NCBI GenBank assembly: GCA_964526675.1
Contig: CAZGLY010000005.1
Span: 1 to 64,000 of the forward strand
Direction: 5' to 3'
DNA length: 64,000 bases
Source: CAZADA01 sp964526675
GTDB lineage: Bacteria > Pseudomonadota > Alphaproteobacteria > Caulobacterales > Maricaulaceae
The notes beneath the pieces are model-generated. The model ran no database searches, had not been told where the DNA came from, and worked only from the letters and a program-made list of their open reading frames with translations. Below are positions 50,231-58,657 of this stretch, one piece after another (within the stretch, counting starts at the first letter, position 1; each line of letters begins with the position of its first letter). Position numbers and translations under genes: made by a program.

Positions 50231-52381
50231 TCATGGAGCCTGCCAGATCCGCTCGACCGTCTCCAAGCCTTTGTTCTGTTCGGTAAATTCGATGTCAGGT
50301 CCCAGCGGGATCGACGCACCGGGCCGCACGAACACCGCCATCTCGTCGAGCCGCAGCTTCAGCCCATGGGCGTGGCCGGCCTCAAACGGCGCGCCGTCGG
50401 GGAAACGCCGCCACGCGCCGCCGCTGGCGTCCCGGGGCAGATAAATGGCGACATGATCGTCGGGATCCAGACACGGCGCGACCAGGAGATCCGGGCCGAA
50501 CAGGAATTGGTGCTCAAACGTCCAAGACTGCGGTTCGTGCGGATACGCCAGCGCCATCGGCCGCTGCACCGGAAGCCCGGTCTCTGCGGCTTCCGCAACG
50601 ATGCCGCGGAGATACGGCAAGAGGCGGTAACGCAGCTGAAGCGCCGCCATCGCCGCGGCCTCCGCCTCCGGGCCATAGGTCCACGGTTCGCGGGGGCCAA
50701 TGCCGTGCAGGCGGAGGTGCGAGGAAAACACCGACGCTTGCAGCCAACGCACGTAAAGCTTCGGATCGCGCTCGTCGCCGTAGAAGCCGCCGACATCCGT
50801 CGCGTAGTAGGGCCCGCCGCTCATGCCCCAGGAAAGCCCGCCGCGCAGGCTGCCGGCGAGGCCTTCCCAGTCCGCTTGAGGGTCGCCGCCCCAATGGCCG
50901 GGATAATTCTGACCGCCCGTCCAGGACGAACGGCTAAAGAGGAACGGGCCGTTCTTCGCGCTCTCCACCGCGGCTTCATAAACACAGCGGTTGTACAGAA
51001 GGGCGTAGACATTGTGCAGCGCGCGGCCGGCCTCGCCGTTGTGGGCGATCATGTCGTCGGTGACCTGTTCGCCGAAGTCGGCCTTGATCATGTCAACGCC
51101 GATGTCAAACAACGCTTTATGGCGGTCGCGCCACCACGCGAACGCGTCTGGATGCGTGAAATCCACTAAGCCTGACGCGGGCAGGGGGGTAAGCACGTCG
51201 TTAAACGGTTCAAGCTCCCACTCATAACGATACGCCTCGCCCGTCGCGCGGTCCTTCAGAAGCCAGCCCTTGTCGGCGAACTCCTGAAACAACGGATTGC
51301 GCACGGAGATGAGCGGGTACTCCCACACGCACACTTTGAAGTTGAGCGCTTTCAGCTCCGCGATCACCGCGCCGGGGTCGGGATAGCGGCTCTTGTCCCA
51401 CTCGAACGCGAAGCGCGTGTCGGTGTCCTGCCAAGCGCGGCCGTCCAGGGTGATCGTGTCGCACGGCGCGCCCCGCGCGCGCACTTCGCGGGCGGTGGCC
51501 AGCAGCTCATCGGCGTCCCGGTAATAGGCCTTCGACAGGATGACGCCGAGCGACCAATCCGGCGGAACGGGCGCGCGGCCCGTCAAAGCCGTGTAGGCCC
51601 CGATCAGCGCGGCGCCGTCGTCCCCTGCGAACACAAACAGGTCGAGCGTCTCATCCTCGACGAGGAGCCCGTAAGCGCGCTTGGACCATGGAGGGAAGCC
51701 GACCCCGTGGGTGACCGGCGCGGGCGTGTGGCAAAACACCCCCCAACCGCCGACGGACGCCGCATCCGGCCGGGGTGATGCGTCGGTTCCGTTCACGCGG
51801 TTCGGCGACAGATGGGGCCGCGGGCACCACGCAAACGGCGCGTTCTTGTAGGACGCTTCCGCGTTCACGCCCAGCGCGTCGATGTTGTAGGAGCGAATCA
51901 GTTGGCCGCGCTTGTCCAACGGGCCCCATTTCTCGCCGAGCCCGTACACGTGCTCGCGCGACGCGAGGTCGAGATGCACAAGCCAGCCTTCCTCGGTCCG
52001 CGCGAACGGGGGCAGACGCAACGGCCGCGCAAAATGGCCGTCGCGGGCCGACCGCTGGACCACCCGCCCGTCCCGCCGCGCGAGCGTGAAGGCGAGGGTG
52101 GACGTCTCAAGGGTCAAGACAAAGTCAGCGCTTTCGAGGCGCAGTCGCCCGTCCGTAAGGGCTAAGGACGCCGGGGCTGGCGTCACGTCCCCGCGGATCA
52201 GGTCGTACGCGTTCGCGCGCTCCGGGCCGAACCGCAGGCGGGCGCCGAAGGGGTGCAAGCTCGCGCGCAAGGATCCAAGGCCCGTTGCGGCGACAAGCTC
52301 ATCGCCCTCGAGCGCGGCGTCCCCCACGAGGCCCGCGCCCTCTTGGCGCGTCCAAACAGGATTGAGCGGGTTAAACGCCAT
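50231..52381 (-). CDS. Glycoside hydrolase family 31 (YicI-like clade)
   Basis: The 716-residue enzyme is a GH31 alpha-glycosidase. The nucleophile is D435 in IKADFGEQ and the acid/base D500 in HWGGD. There is no signal peptide, so it is cytoplasmic. Context suggests a sulfoquinovosidase freeing the sulfosugar from its glycoside. However, the Arg-x-x-Trp that binds sulfonate in E. coli YihQ (as I recall, R301 and W304) aligns with D321 and F324 here, and the surroundings (TRFAFEWDKSRYP) look more like alpha-xylosidase/alpha-glucosidase YicI. Substrate is therefore open. Confidence 0.88.
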   Translation of the reverse strand: MAFNPLNPVWTRQEGAGLVGDAALEGDELVAATGLGSLRASLHPFGARLRFGPERANAYDLIRGDVTPAPASLALTDGRLRLESADFVLTLETSTLAFTLARRDGRVVQRSARDGHFARPLRLPPFARTEEGWLVHLDLASREHVYGLGEKWGPLDKRGQLIRSYNIDALGVNAEASYKNAPFAWCPRPHLSPNRVNGTDASPRPDAASVGGWGVFCHTPAPVTHGVGFPPWSKRAYGLLVEDETLDLFVFAGDDGAALIGAYTALTGRAPVPPDWSLGVILSKAYYRDADELLATAREVRARGAPCDTITLDGRAWQDTDTRFAFEWDKSRYPDPGAVIAELKALNFKVCVWEYPLISVRNPLFQEFADKGWLLKDRATGEAYRYEWELEPFNDVLTPLPASGLVDFTHPDAFAWWRDRHKALFDIGVDMIKADFGEQVTDDMIAHNGEAGRALHNVYALLYNRCVYEAAVESAKNGPFLFSRSSWTGGQNYPGHWGGDPQADWEGLAGSLRGGLSWGMSGGPYYATDVGGFYGDERDPKLYVRWLQASVFSSHLRLHGIGPREPWTYGPEAEAAAMAALQLRYRLLPYLRGIVAEAAETGLPVQRPMALAYPHEPQSWTFEHQFLFGPDLLVAPCLDPDDHVAIYLPRDASGGAWRRFPDGAPFEAGHAHGLKLRLDEMAVFVRPGASIPLGPDIEFTEQNKGLETVERIWQAP

Positions 52382-52446
52382 GGTTGGCGCGTCCCGAGCC
52401 GTTCGGGCTCACCCTTGGATCCGAGCGCCGCGTGCGCATCGCCGCC

Positions 52447-53841
52447 TCACGACAGCTCAAGCACGGGCAGATCAAGCCCGGCGGCCACGGCCTTCAACGC
52501 CGCGACATGATCGCCATAAGCGATGGCGTAGTGGTGCTCGAGGCCCTCGCGCATGATCGTGCCGCATACATCCGAAGCCGGCTTGGCGAACTTGAACACG
52601 CCAGAGGTGCCGGTGAACGCCATCGGCGCCCGCTGGAACGCGCCGCGACCGATGACGAGCTTGGTCTCGCCGCGCGATTGGCTAAAGCGGGCGATGGTGA
52701 AGTCGCCGGGCTTCAGCGGGAACTGATGCAGCAGCGGCATTTTGCGGTTGGTGTGGATCGTCGCTTCGGGTTGCGCCTCGGGATCCGCCATGGAGAGCGG
52801 CGCCAGCCCGCAGTGCCAAAACACGCCGGTGTCCTCCTCGAAATCGAGGTCGACCAGGTCCGCCATCCACACCGGCTCTTGCGCCAGCTCCTGCAGCAAC
52901 AACGCCGACAGCGAGCCGTAAACGTCCGCCTCGCACGCGCTGGGGACGCACTTTTGGTTCATCATCGCCATCGGCCCGCAGGCCGCGCAGCCATACTCGG
53001 TGAACGTTTCCGGCCAGCAGCGCACGGCCATGCCCTTCGCGCCCGTTTCCACCTGCAGGTCTTCAAGCGCGCAGAACACCCTGAGCGAGCGATCCAGCTG
53101 CTCCTGATCCACGGCGTCGAGGCCGGACAAATCGCCCGCCACCCGCGCGCGGACCTCGGCGACGCGCGAGGCGTCAATGCCCTTGGCGCGATCAAACAGG
53201 CTGTCGACGGGGAATTGCGTCACGCCGATGTCCGCGAGCGCGCCGAGGTTCCCCTCATCGAAGGAGCAGGTGTCGAAGCCCGCAGGATGTTCGCCCACCA
53301 CGGTGATCGCCGAGCCGCGCAGAGCCGTGATCGCGGCGGCGGCCCGGTCGTCCGTGGCCGGCGCCCGAGCGGCGCGGGTCGGCGCGATCGCCGCCGGCGT
53401 CGCCAGCGCGCGCAAATCGTCGGCGATGGCGGGCGCATCCGGCGCGGCGTAAAGCCAACCATGGGGCGCGCCCGCCCGCCCCAGCGCGTGCGCCGCGAGG
53501 TTCAGCCCGCAAAACGCGTTCAGCCGCAAGCGGCCGCCGAGCCGCGGCTCGGGGATCGCCCAGATCGCCACGGGGGCGTCCACACGATCGGCCAAGGCGA
53601 CCGTCATCGTGGCGTCCGTGAACGTCACTTGGATGAGCAGCAGGAGGTCGATGGGGCCGGCCGCTTCAATCTCCGCGAACGCTTCTTCCGCGGCCGTGGC
53701 GTCGAACAGCAATTCCCGACGACCGACGGTCGTGATCCCCGCAGCGTCCAGCGCGGCGAAGGCTTGCGCCAGCTTTTCCTCGGCAAATGGAACGTCGAAG
53801 GTCGGCCGCCCCAGCGCGGCCACGCCATAGGTCAACGCCAT
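52447..53841 (-). CDS. L-fucose/L-arabinose isomerase-like ketol isomerase (candidate sulfoquinovose isomerase)
   Basis: The 464-residue protein has the two-domain FucI/AraA-type fold. Metal-site-type motifs are VPSACEADVYGSLSALLLQ and, near the end, EGLEHHYAIAYGD (H436, H437). These enzymes interconvert aldoses and ketoses. In the cluster it is the only candidate for turning sulfoquinovose into 6-deoxy-6-sulfofructose. E. coli uses the unrelated YihS for this. GGGAGAG precedes the ATG at 53841. It lies between aldolase and GH31 genes on one strand. Confidence 0.8.
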   Translation of the reverse strand: MALTYGVAALGRPTFDVPFAEEKLAQAFAALDAAGITTVGRRELLFDATAAEEAFAEIEAAGPIDLLLLIQVTFTDATMTVALADRVDAPVAIWAIPEPRLGGRLRLNAFCGLNLAAHALGRAGAPHGWLYAAPDAPAIADDLRALATPAAIAPTRAARAPATDDRAAAAITALRGSAITVVGEHPAGFDTCSFDEGNLGALADIGVTQFPVDSLFDRAKGIDASRVAEVRARVAGDLSGLDAVDQEQLDRSLRVFCALEDLQVETGAKGMAVRCWPETFTEYGCAACGPMAMMNQKCVPSACEADVYGSLSALLLQELAQEPVWMADLVDLDFEEDTGVFWHCGLAPLSMADPEAQPEATIHTNRKMPLLHQFPLKPGDFTIARFSQSRGETKLVIGRGAFQRAPMAFTGTSGVFKFAKPASDVCGTIMREGLEHHYAIAYGDHVAALKAVAAGLDLPVLELS

Positions 53842-53942
53842 CACACTCTCCCGGATGGGCGCGGCGCGATCGGCGCGCGCGCGTCGAGGCTTAGGGGATG
53901 TTTGCAGCATGTGGAGGCAAGCGTGCGGACCGTCGCCATCGC

Positions 53943-54989
53943 TCAGCCCTCAAAACCACTATACGCGTGACGGAAGCGGGCGTCTGCGGGGTTCACGTCG
54001 ACGGACCCGCCGCCAAAGCGCGGGTGCGCGGTCCACGGCGTCGCGTCCGCGTCGGTCAGTGCGTTCAGGTCGCGCATATAGGCCACCGCATCGCCTTGGA
54101 GGCCGGCGCGGATCGCGTCCCAATCGGGGAAGTGCTGGAAGGCTTTCAGCCAGATCGCGCGCCCGGCGAGATAACCCGAGGCGCCGGCCTTGTAGGCGTG
54201 GGTCAGAATGTTGCGGAACTCCGCCATGCCCGCGCCGGCCGACAGCATCACCCAGGGCCGGCCCGCCGCTTCGCCGAGCTGGTCGAACCAGGCTTGCGCG
54301 TCTTCCCAGCCATCATGCCCCACGCCGGGCACGTCATCGGCCGCCAGCGGGCTTTCGAGCTTGAACACGTCGACGCCGAACTTCGGATCCGCGAAGGCGC
54401 GCACGCTTTCAAGCACGAGTTCGGGCTTTTTGGTCCGCATCTCCACGTAGTCAGTGGTCTGTTCCGCGTCCTTCCCGAGCGGGTAGACCAGGAGCTCGAA
54501 CACATAAGGAATGTCGTACTTCGCGCAGGCCTCGCCGATGCGCGCGGTGAAGTCCTGCTGCTTCTGACACAGCGCGGGGTCGGCATCCGGTCGATACCAG
54601 GTGAGGACTTTGACGGCGTCCCCGCCAACGCGCTTGATCTTCTCCACCGACCAATCGTCGATCTCCGAGGAGAGGCGTCCCTCCGGCGTGTCTTGAAAAA
54701 CGCTGTCCTCGAGGGTCACGATCAGACCCTTGGCCGGGCTGTAGACCGAGATGGCGCGGGGGTAGGCGAAGTGAGGATCCAGCAGCATCGCTGAGGATTC
54801 CCCCTGCAGCTCCTCGATCAGCATGGCTTTGAAGCCCGCCACATCCTCCCAGGGCGCTTCGGGCGCGCCGCGCTTCTCCTTGATCGGGTTTTTGATCGGC
54901 GGGCGCTGATCCACCGCGGTCATTTTGAAGCGGCCGCCCGCGTCCGCCAGCCGTCGAAGCCCCCAGAGTTTTCCTGCGCTCATGCTCAT
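53943..54989 (-). CDS. Class I aldolase, YihT/LacD family (candidate sulfofructose-phosphate aldolase)
   Basis: The 348-residue TIM-barrel aldolase resembles tagatose-1,6-bisphosphate aldolase LacD and E. coli YihT. The Schiff-base lysine is K210 in GVDVFKLESPL, matching YihT's DLYKVEMPL. WVMLSAGAG (S250) and GASGYLAGRAIW (R277) match the phosphate/sulfonate-binding segments of YihT as I recall them. It would split sulfofructose 1-phosphate into DHAP and sulfolactaldehyde. The ATG at 54989 overlaps the kinase stop as ATGA. The C-terminus is longer than in YihT by about 40 residues. Confidence 0.88.
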   Translation of the reverse strand: MSMSAGKLWGLRRLADAGGRFKMTAVDQRPPIKNPIKEKRGAPEAPWEDVAGFKAMLIEELQGESSAMLLDPHFAYPRAISVYSPAKGLIVTLEDSVFQDTPEGRLSSEIDDWSVEKIKRVGGDAVKVLTWYRPDADPALCQKQQDFTARIGEACAKYDIPYVFELLVYPLGKDAEQTTDYVEMRTKKPELVLESVRAFADPKFGVDVFKLESPLAADDVPGVGHDGWEDAQAWFDQLGEAAGRPWVMLSAGAGMAEFRNILTHAYKAGASGYLAGRAIWLKAFQHFPDWDAIRAGLQGDAVAYMRDLNALTDADATPWTAHPRFGGGSVDVNPADARFRHAYSGFEG

Positions 54990-55915
54990 GCGTGCGTCCC
55001 TATTGCGCGCGCCGGCGCGTCGTGTGTGGCCTGAAAGGCGGTCAGTTCCTCGCGCGTGGGCGCGCCGGCCCGGCCCCCAGCGCGCGTGCACTTCAACGCC
55101 GCCGCCGCGCAGGCGAAGGCGACGGCCTGGCGTTCGTCCCCGCTTTCCGCGAGCGCGAGCGCAAAAGCGCCATGCCACACATCCCCCGCAGCCAAGGTGT
55201 CCACCGCCTCAACCCGCGGCGCGGGCACGCGGCTGACATCGCCGTCGGTCGCGATCAGCGCGCCATCCGCGCCGTCCGTGACGCAGCACCACACGCCAAA
55301 GCGCGCGGCGGCGGCGCGCAGCCCCGTGGCCAAATCCGCTTCGCCCGTGAAGCGACGCAGTCCTTCCGCGGAGAACGCCAGATGGCTTGCGCACGCGAGC
55401 ACGTCGGCGTCCTCGGGCGCGGGATTGTCCGCGTCGAGGATCGCCGGGATCCGCCGCGCGCGCGCCTCCGTGAGCGCGGCCTGCGCGCCCTCGGGCCAGC
55501 GCGTGTCCGCCAAAACGACGTCGGCGTTCGCCGGGAACGCCGCGGTGAGCCAGCCCGGGTCGCGCGGCAGACTCGGGTCGAGGTAGTTCACGAGCATCCG
55601 CCGGCCGGCGTCGTCCACCATCACGGCGGACACCGACGACTGGCCGGCGGGAAACGCCTTCACCAGGGCGCAGTCCACGCCGTCGGCCTCAAGGTCTTTC
55701 ACGATCGACGCCCCGACGCTGTCGGCGCCCACGCGCGCGGCAAGCAGGGCCGCGCCGCCCAGACGCGCGATCGCCACCGCCGCGTTCGCCGCCGGACCGC
55801 CGCCGACAATGGCGAAGCCGATCGCCTGATGCTTGACCGCTTCGGTCGGCAAGGCGGGGACCCGAAACACATGGTCCTCCACCGCGTGACCGACGCAGAG
55901 CACCCGCTTCATCAC
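54986..55915 (-). CDS. PfkB-family sugar kinase (candidate sulfofructose kinase, YihV-like)
   Basis: The 309-residue ribokinase-fold enzyme would phosphorylate 6-deoxy-6-sulfofructose at C1. The catalytic base is D245 in DTLAAGDVWHG and IVGGGPAANAAVAIARLG is the substrate-side motif. Compared from memory with E. coli YihV, the sulfonate-binding residues K27, N109 and R138 fall on K28 (TEAVKH), N110 (LVNYLDP) and R139 (ADTRWPEGA). The end ALKCTR.GGRAG is also shared. The GTG at 55915 overlaps the aldehyde dehydrogenase stop; an ATG at 55912 is equally possible. The aldolase follows with ATGA. Confidence 0.88.
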   Translation of the reverse strand: MMKRVLCVGHAVEDHVFRVPALPTEAVKHQAIGFAIVGGGPAANAAVAIARLGGAALLAARVGADSVGASIVKDLEADGVDCALVKAFPAGQSSVSAVMVDDAGRRMLVNYLDPSLPRDPGWLTAAFPANADVVLADTRWPEGAQAALTEARARRIPAILDADNPAPEDADVLACASHLAFSAEGLRRFTGEADLATGLRAAAARFGVWCCVTDGADGALIATDGDVSRVPAPRVEAVDTLAAGDVWHGAFALALAESGDERQAVAFACAAAALKCTRAGGRAGAPTREELTAFQATHDAPARAIGTHA

Positions 55916-57351
55916 AGGCCCAGCTTTCCAAACAGCGAGTATTTGAGGTTGAGGTAGTCTTCGACGCCGTAGCGCGAGCCCTCTTTGCCCATGCCGGAGT
56001 CCTTCACGCCGCCAAAGGGCGCGACCTCCGTCGACACCAGGCCCTCATTGATTCCGACCATGCCGTAGTCCAGCCGTTCCGACAGGCGCCACGCGCGGCC
56101 GAGGTCTTGGGTGTAGGCGTAGCAGGCGAGGCCGTATTCGGTGTCGTTGGCCAGATGGATCGCTTCGTCTTCGGTTTGGAATTTGAACAACGGCGCCAGC
56201 GGGCCGAAGGTCTCCTCCCGAAACACCTGCATGTCGGCTGTCGCCTCGCCGATGAGCGTCGGCTCGAAGAACGAGCCGCCAAGGGCGTGGCGCTTGCCGC
56301 CGGCAAGGACGGCGCCGCCTTTGGCCACGGCGTCCGCGACATGAGCCTCGACCTTCTCCACCGCGGCGGCGTCAATGAGCGGCCCTTGGCTCACCCCATC
56401 CTCGCGGCCGTCGCCGACCTTCAGCGCGGCCATAGCCTCCGCCAATTTCGCTGCGAACGTGTCGTAAATCCCCGCCTGCACCAGGATCCGGTTGGCGCAC
56501 ACGCAGGTTTGGCCGCTGTTGCGGAACTTGGCGACCATCGCGCCGTCAACCGCCGCGTCCACGTCAGCGTCGTCAAAGACGATAAACGGCGCGTTGCCGC
56601 CCAGCTCCATCGACACGCGCTTCATGTGGGCCGTGGCCTGAGCCGCCAGCATCTTTCCGACTTCCGTGGAGCCGGTGAAGGTGATCTTGCGCAGCTTCGG
56701 GTGCTCGCACATTTCCGCGGCGATCGCCGTGGCGGAGCCGGTGATGACGTTCACGACCCCCGCCGGCGCCCCGGCTTCCCGCGCCAGATCGCCGAACGCG
56801 AGGGCCGAGTAGGGGGTCTGGGAAGCCGGTTTGATCACCATCGTGCAGCCGGCCGCCATCGCCGCCGCCAGTTTCCGCGCGATCATGGAGTGCGGGAAGT
56901 TCCACGGCGTGATCGCGCCGCACACGCCCACCGGGTGCTTGGTGACGACGATGCGCGATCCGGGAAAGGGCGAGGGGATGACGTCGCCGTAGATGCGCCG
57001 CGCCTCCTCGCCGAACCACTTGAAGAAGCGCGCGCCGAACCCGATCTCGCCGCGCGATTCCGCGAGCGGTTTGCCGTTTTCTTCCGTCAGGATCGCCGCC
57101 AACGGCTCCTGATTGTCCATGATCGCGTCATGCAAACGCATCAGAGCGCCGGCGCGGTCCTGGGCGGACGCCTCCGCCCACACGTCGAACGCCAACGCGG
57201 CCGCCTCGATTGCGCGTGCGGTTTCCACGCGCCCGCATCGCGGCACGGTCCCGATCGTGTCGCCGGTTGCGGGATTGGTGACGGTGATCGTGGCGCCGTC
57301 GTCAGCGTCGACCCACGCGTCGCCGATGAACACCTGTTCGCGTTTGCGCAT
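55912..57351 (-). CDS. NAD(P)-dependent aldehyde dehydrogenase, SSADH-like (candidate sulfolactaldehyde dehydrogenase)
   Basis: The 479-residue enzyme has the aldehyde-dehydrogenase fold with catalytic C283 in GQTCVCANR, general base E249 in SMELGGN and the oxyanion/cofactor run TPWNFPHSMIARK. Closest in style to succinate-semialdehyde dehydrogenase GabD, the family that provides sulfolactaldehyde dehydrogenase in Pseudomonas putida SQ1. It would oxidise sulfolactaldehyde to sulfolactate. It is the first gene after the palindrome at 57387-57408 and overlaps the kinase. A role with another semialdehyde is the alternative. Confidence 0.88.
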   Translation of the reverse strand: MRKREQVFIGDAWVDADDGATITVTNPATGDTIGTVPRCGRVETARAIEAAALAFDVWAEASAQDRAGALMRLHDAIMDNQEPLAAILTEENGKPLAESRGEIGFGARFFKWFGEEARRIYGDVIPSPFPGSRIVVTKHPVGVCGAITPWNFPHSMIARKLAAAMAAGCTMVIKPASQTPYSALAFGDLAREAGAPAGVVNVITGSATAIAAEMCEHPKLRKITFTGSTEVGKMLAAQATAHMKRVSMELGGNAPFIVFDDADVDAAVDGAMVAKFRNSGQTCVCANRILVQAGIYDTFAAKLAEAMAALKVGDGREDGVSQGPLIDAAAVEKVEAHVADAVAKGGAVLAGGKRHALGGSFFEPTLIGEATADMQVFREETFGPLAPLFKFQTEDEAIHLANDTEYGLACYAYTQDLGRAWRLSERLDYGMVGINEGLVSTEVAPFGGVKDSGMGKEGSRYGVEDYLNLKYSLFGKLGL

Positions 57352-57386
57352 GGACGGACCCCTGGTGCGGCCAGCGCCGCCAATTC

Positions 57387-57408
57387 CTATGTCTTACATA
57401 AGACATAG
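57387..57408. promoter_or_regulatory. Perfect palindrome, probable GntR operator
   Basis: CTATGTCTTA and TAAGACATAG are perfect inverted arms separated by CA, 36 bases upstream of the aldehyde dehydrogenase ATG. The GT...AC spacing fits operators of GntR/HutC-type regulators, and such a regulator is encoded just upstream. It lies in a clearly AT-rich patch and probably overlaps the promoter of the minus-strand arm. Confidence 0.8.
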
Positions 57409-57470
57409 ATGCCGCCAAAAAACCTGTCAAACGCCGTGTCGCACTGCTGCTGCGCGGACGTCGCGGCGGC

Positions 57471-58208
57471 TCAGCCCAGTTCCACGCCGTAGTGAAGCGC
57501 CTCGGTCAGACACAGCGTGCTGCGCAGCTCCACCGGGCGTCGCGCGATGTCATGAGCCACCCGCTCCACGCACAAAACGGGGGCGCCCGGTTGGCAATTG
57601 AGACTGGCTGCGGCGCGCGCGTCCGCCTTGCACGCGCGCAACCGCTCCGTCGCGCCGATGATGGAGACCGAATAGACAGACTGGTAAAACGTGTAGAGCG
57701 TGTTCGGCAGCGGTTGATGCGCGTCGAGCCCTGAAAACAACGCCGCCGACAGCGTGATGGACTCAAGCAGCGCCGGGGCGTCGTCGACAAGACGGGTGCG
57801 CTCCACCACGAAGACGTCCGCGCGCGCCGGCAAATCCAGCGCCCGCCGTTCCGGAGCACGCGCCGCGCGGCGCGTGACGGTGGAGGTCTCGCACGTCGGG
57901 ACAGCGCGCGCGCCGTCCTCGGTGCGCAGCTTAAAGAAGCGGAATTGCGCGCTTTCCTGGGTGTGGCGCGCCAGAAACGTGCCCTTGCCCTGACGCCGCT
58001 CCACCAGGTTTTCCGCGACCAGGCTGTCCAACGCCTTGCGGACCGTGCCCTGACTGACGCCCAGACTGTCGGCCAACGCCGTTTCGCTGGGCAGAGGTTC
58101 GGAGTGCCGCCACGCCCCGGCGGAGATCTGCGCGAGCAACACGTCGCGCACCTGCTGGTAGAGCGGCCGAAAGCCTGGTTTTTCCGTCGTGTGCAGGACG
58201 CGTTCCAT
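57471..58208 (-). CDS. GntR family regulator (HutC subfamily)
   Basis: The 245-residue protein has an N-terminal winged helix (PLYQQVRDVLLAQISAGAWRHSEPLPSETALADSLGVSQGTVRKALDSLVAENLVERRQGKGTF) and a C-terminal UTRA ligand-binding domain, the HutC arrangement. It sits between the two arms of the cluster, pointing with the minus arm and away from suyA. A regulator encoded upstream on the opposite strand is also reported for suyAB in Paracoccus pantotrophus. It probably senses a pathway intermediate such as sulfolactate or a sugar phosphate, which is inference. Confidence 0.9.
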   Translation of the reverse strand: MERVLHTTEKPGFRPLYQQVRDVLLAQISAGAWRHSEPLPSETALADSLGVSQGTVRKALDSLVAENLVERRQGKGTFLARHTQESAQFRFFKLRTEDGARAVPTCETSTVTRRAARAPERRALDLPARADVFVVERTRLVDDAPALLESITLSAALFSGLDAHQPLPNTLYTFYQSVYSVSIIGATERLRACKADARAAASLNCQPGAPVLCVERVAHDIARRPVELRSTLCLTEALHYGVELG

Positions 58209-58238
58209 CTTAAGCAGGGTACACCGCGCATTCCTCGC

Positions 58239-58269
58239 TTGTCTATCATCAGGTATAAGGTGTTATATA
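58239..58269 (+). promoter_or_regulatory. AT-rich promoter-like region upstream of suyA
   Basis: TTGTCT and TATATA lie 19 bases apart, in the -35/-10 order, about 90 bases before the suyA start. A small inverted repeat, TATAA and TTATA with a four-base spacer (58254-58267), overlaps it. GTCT followed by A/T-rich sequence recalls the operator at 57387 only loosely. Confidence 0.4.
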
Positions 58270-58358
58270 GAAGACTGACCCGCCGGGCCTGGCGGGTGAC
58301 GCGGCCGCGCGCATGCGGCGCGTCATGGCATCATCAGGTAACGGAAAGGGCGAACGCC

Positions 58359-58646
58359 GTGGCGACCCCACATCTGCTTGTTCACAGTCGCACAGACAAT
58401 GTCGGCGTGGTGGTGGTCGAAGGCCTCGCCGCGAACACCGAAATGTTGTGCGTCGTTACGGAAGACAACACTGACTTCACCCTGACCGCACGTCAAGATG
58501 TGCCGATTGGCCATAAGATCGCGCTGGCCGACCTCGCGGAGGGGGAAACCATCATCAAGTATGGCGAGGATATGGGCCGAGTGATCACGCCGATCGCGAA
58601 GGGCGAACATGTTCACGTCCACAACGTCAAAACCAAACGCTGGTAG
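58359..58646 (+). CDS. suyA: (2R)-sulfolactate sulfo-lyase small subunit
   Basis: The 95-residue protein is a SAF-type domain like the N-terminal part of altronate dehydratase (LVHSRTDNVGVVVVEGLAANTE; HKIALADLAEGETIIKYGEDMG). SuyA is the small (about 8-10 kDa) subunit of the enzyme that releases sulfite from sulfolactate. The GTG at 58359 follows GGAAAGGG; the ATG at 58325 is out of frame. suyB begins 11 bases after the stop. A stand-alone small domain plus separate large subunit matches SuyAB better than one-piece UxaA. Confidence 0.85.
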   Translation: MATPHLLVHSRTDNVGVVVVEGLAANTEMLCVVTEDNTDFTLTARQDVPIGHKIALADLAEGETIIKYGEDMGRVITPIAKGEHVHVHNVKTKRW

Positions 58647-58657
58647 GAGACGGGCCC

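Noticed and set aside
50231..52381. Canonical YihQ-type sulfoquinovosidase
   Set aside because: The sulfonate-binding Arg and Trp of YihQ do not align; I keep only the GH31 call and mark the substrate as open.
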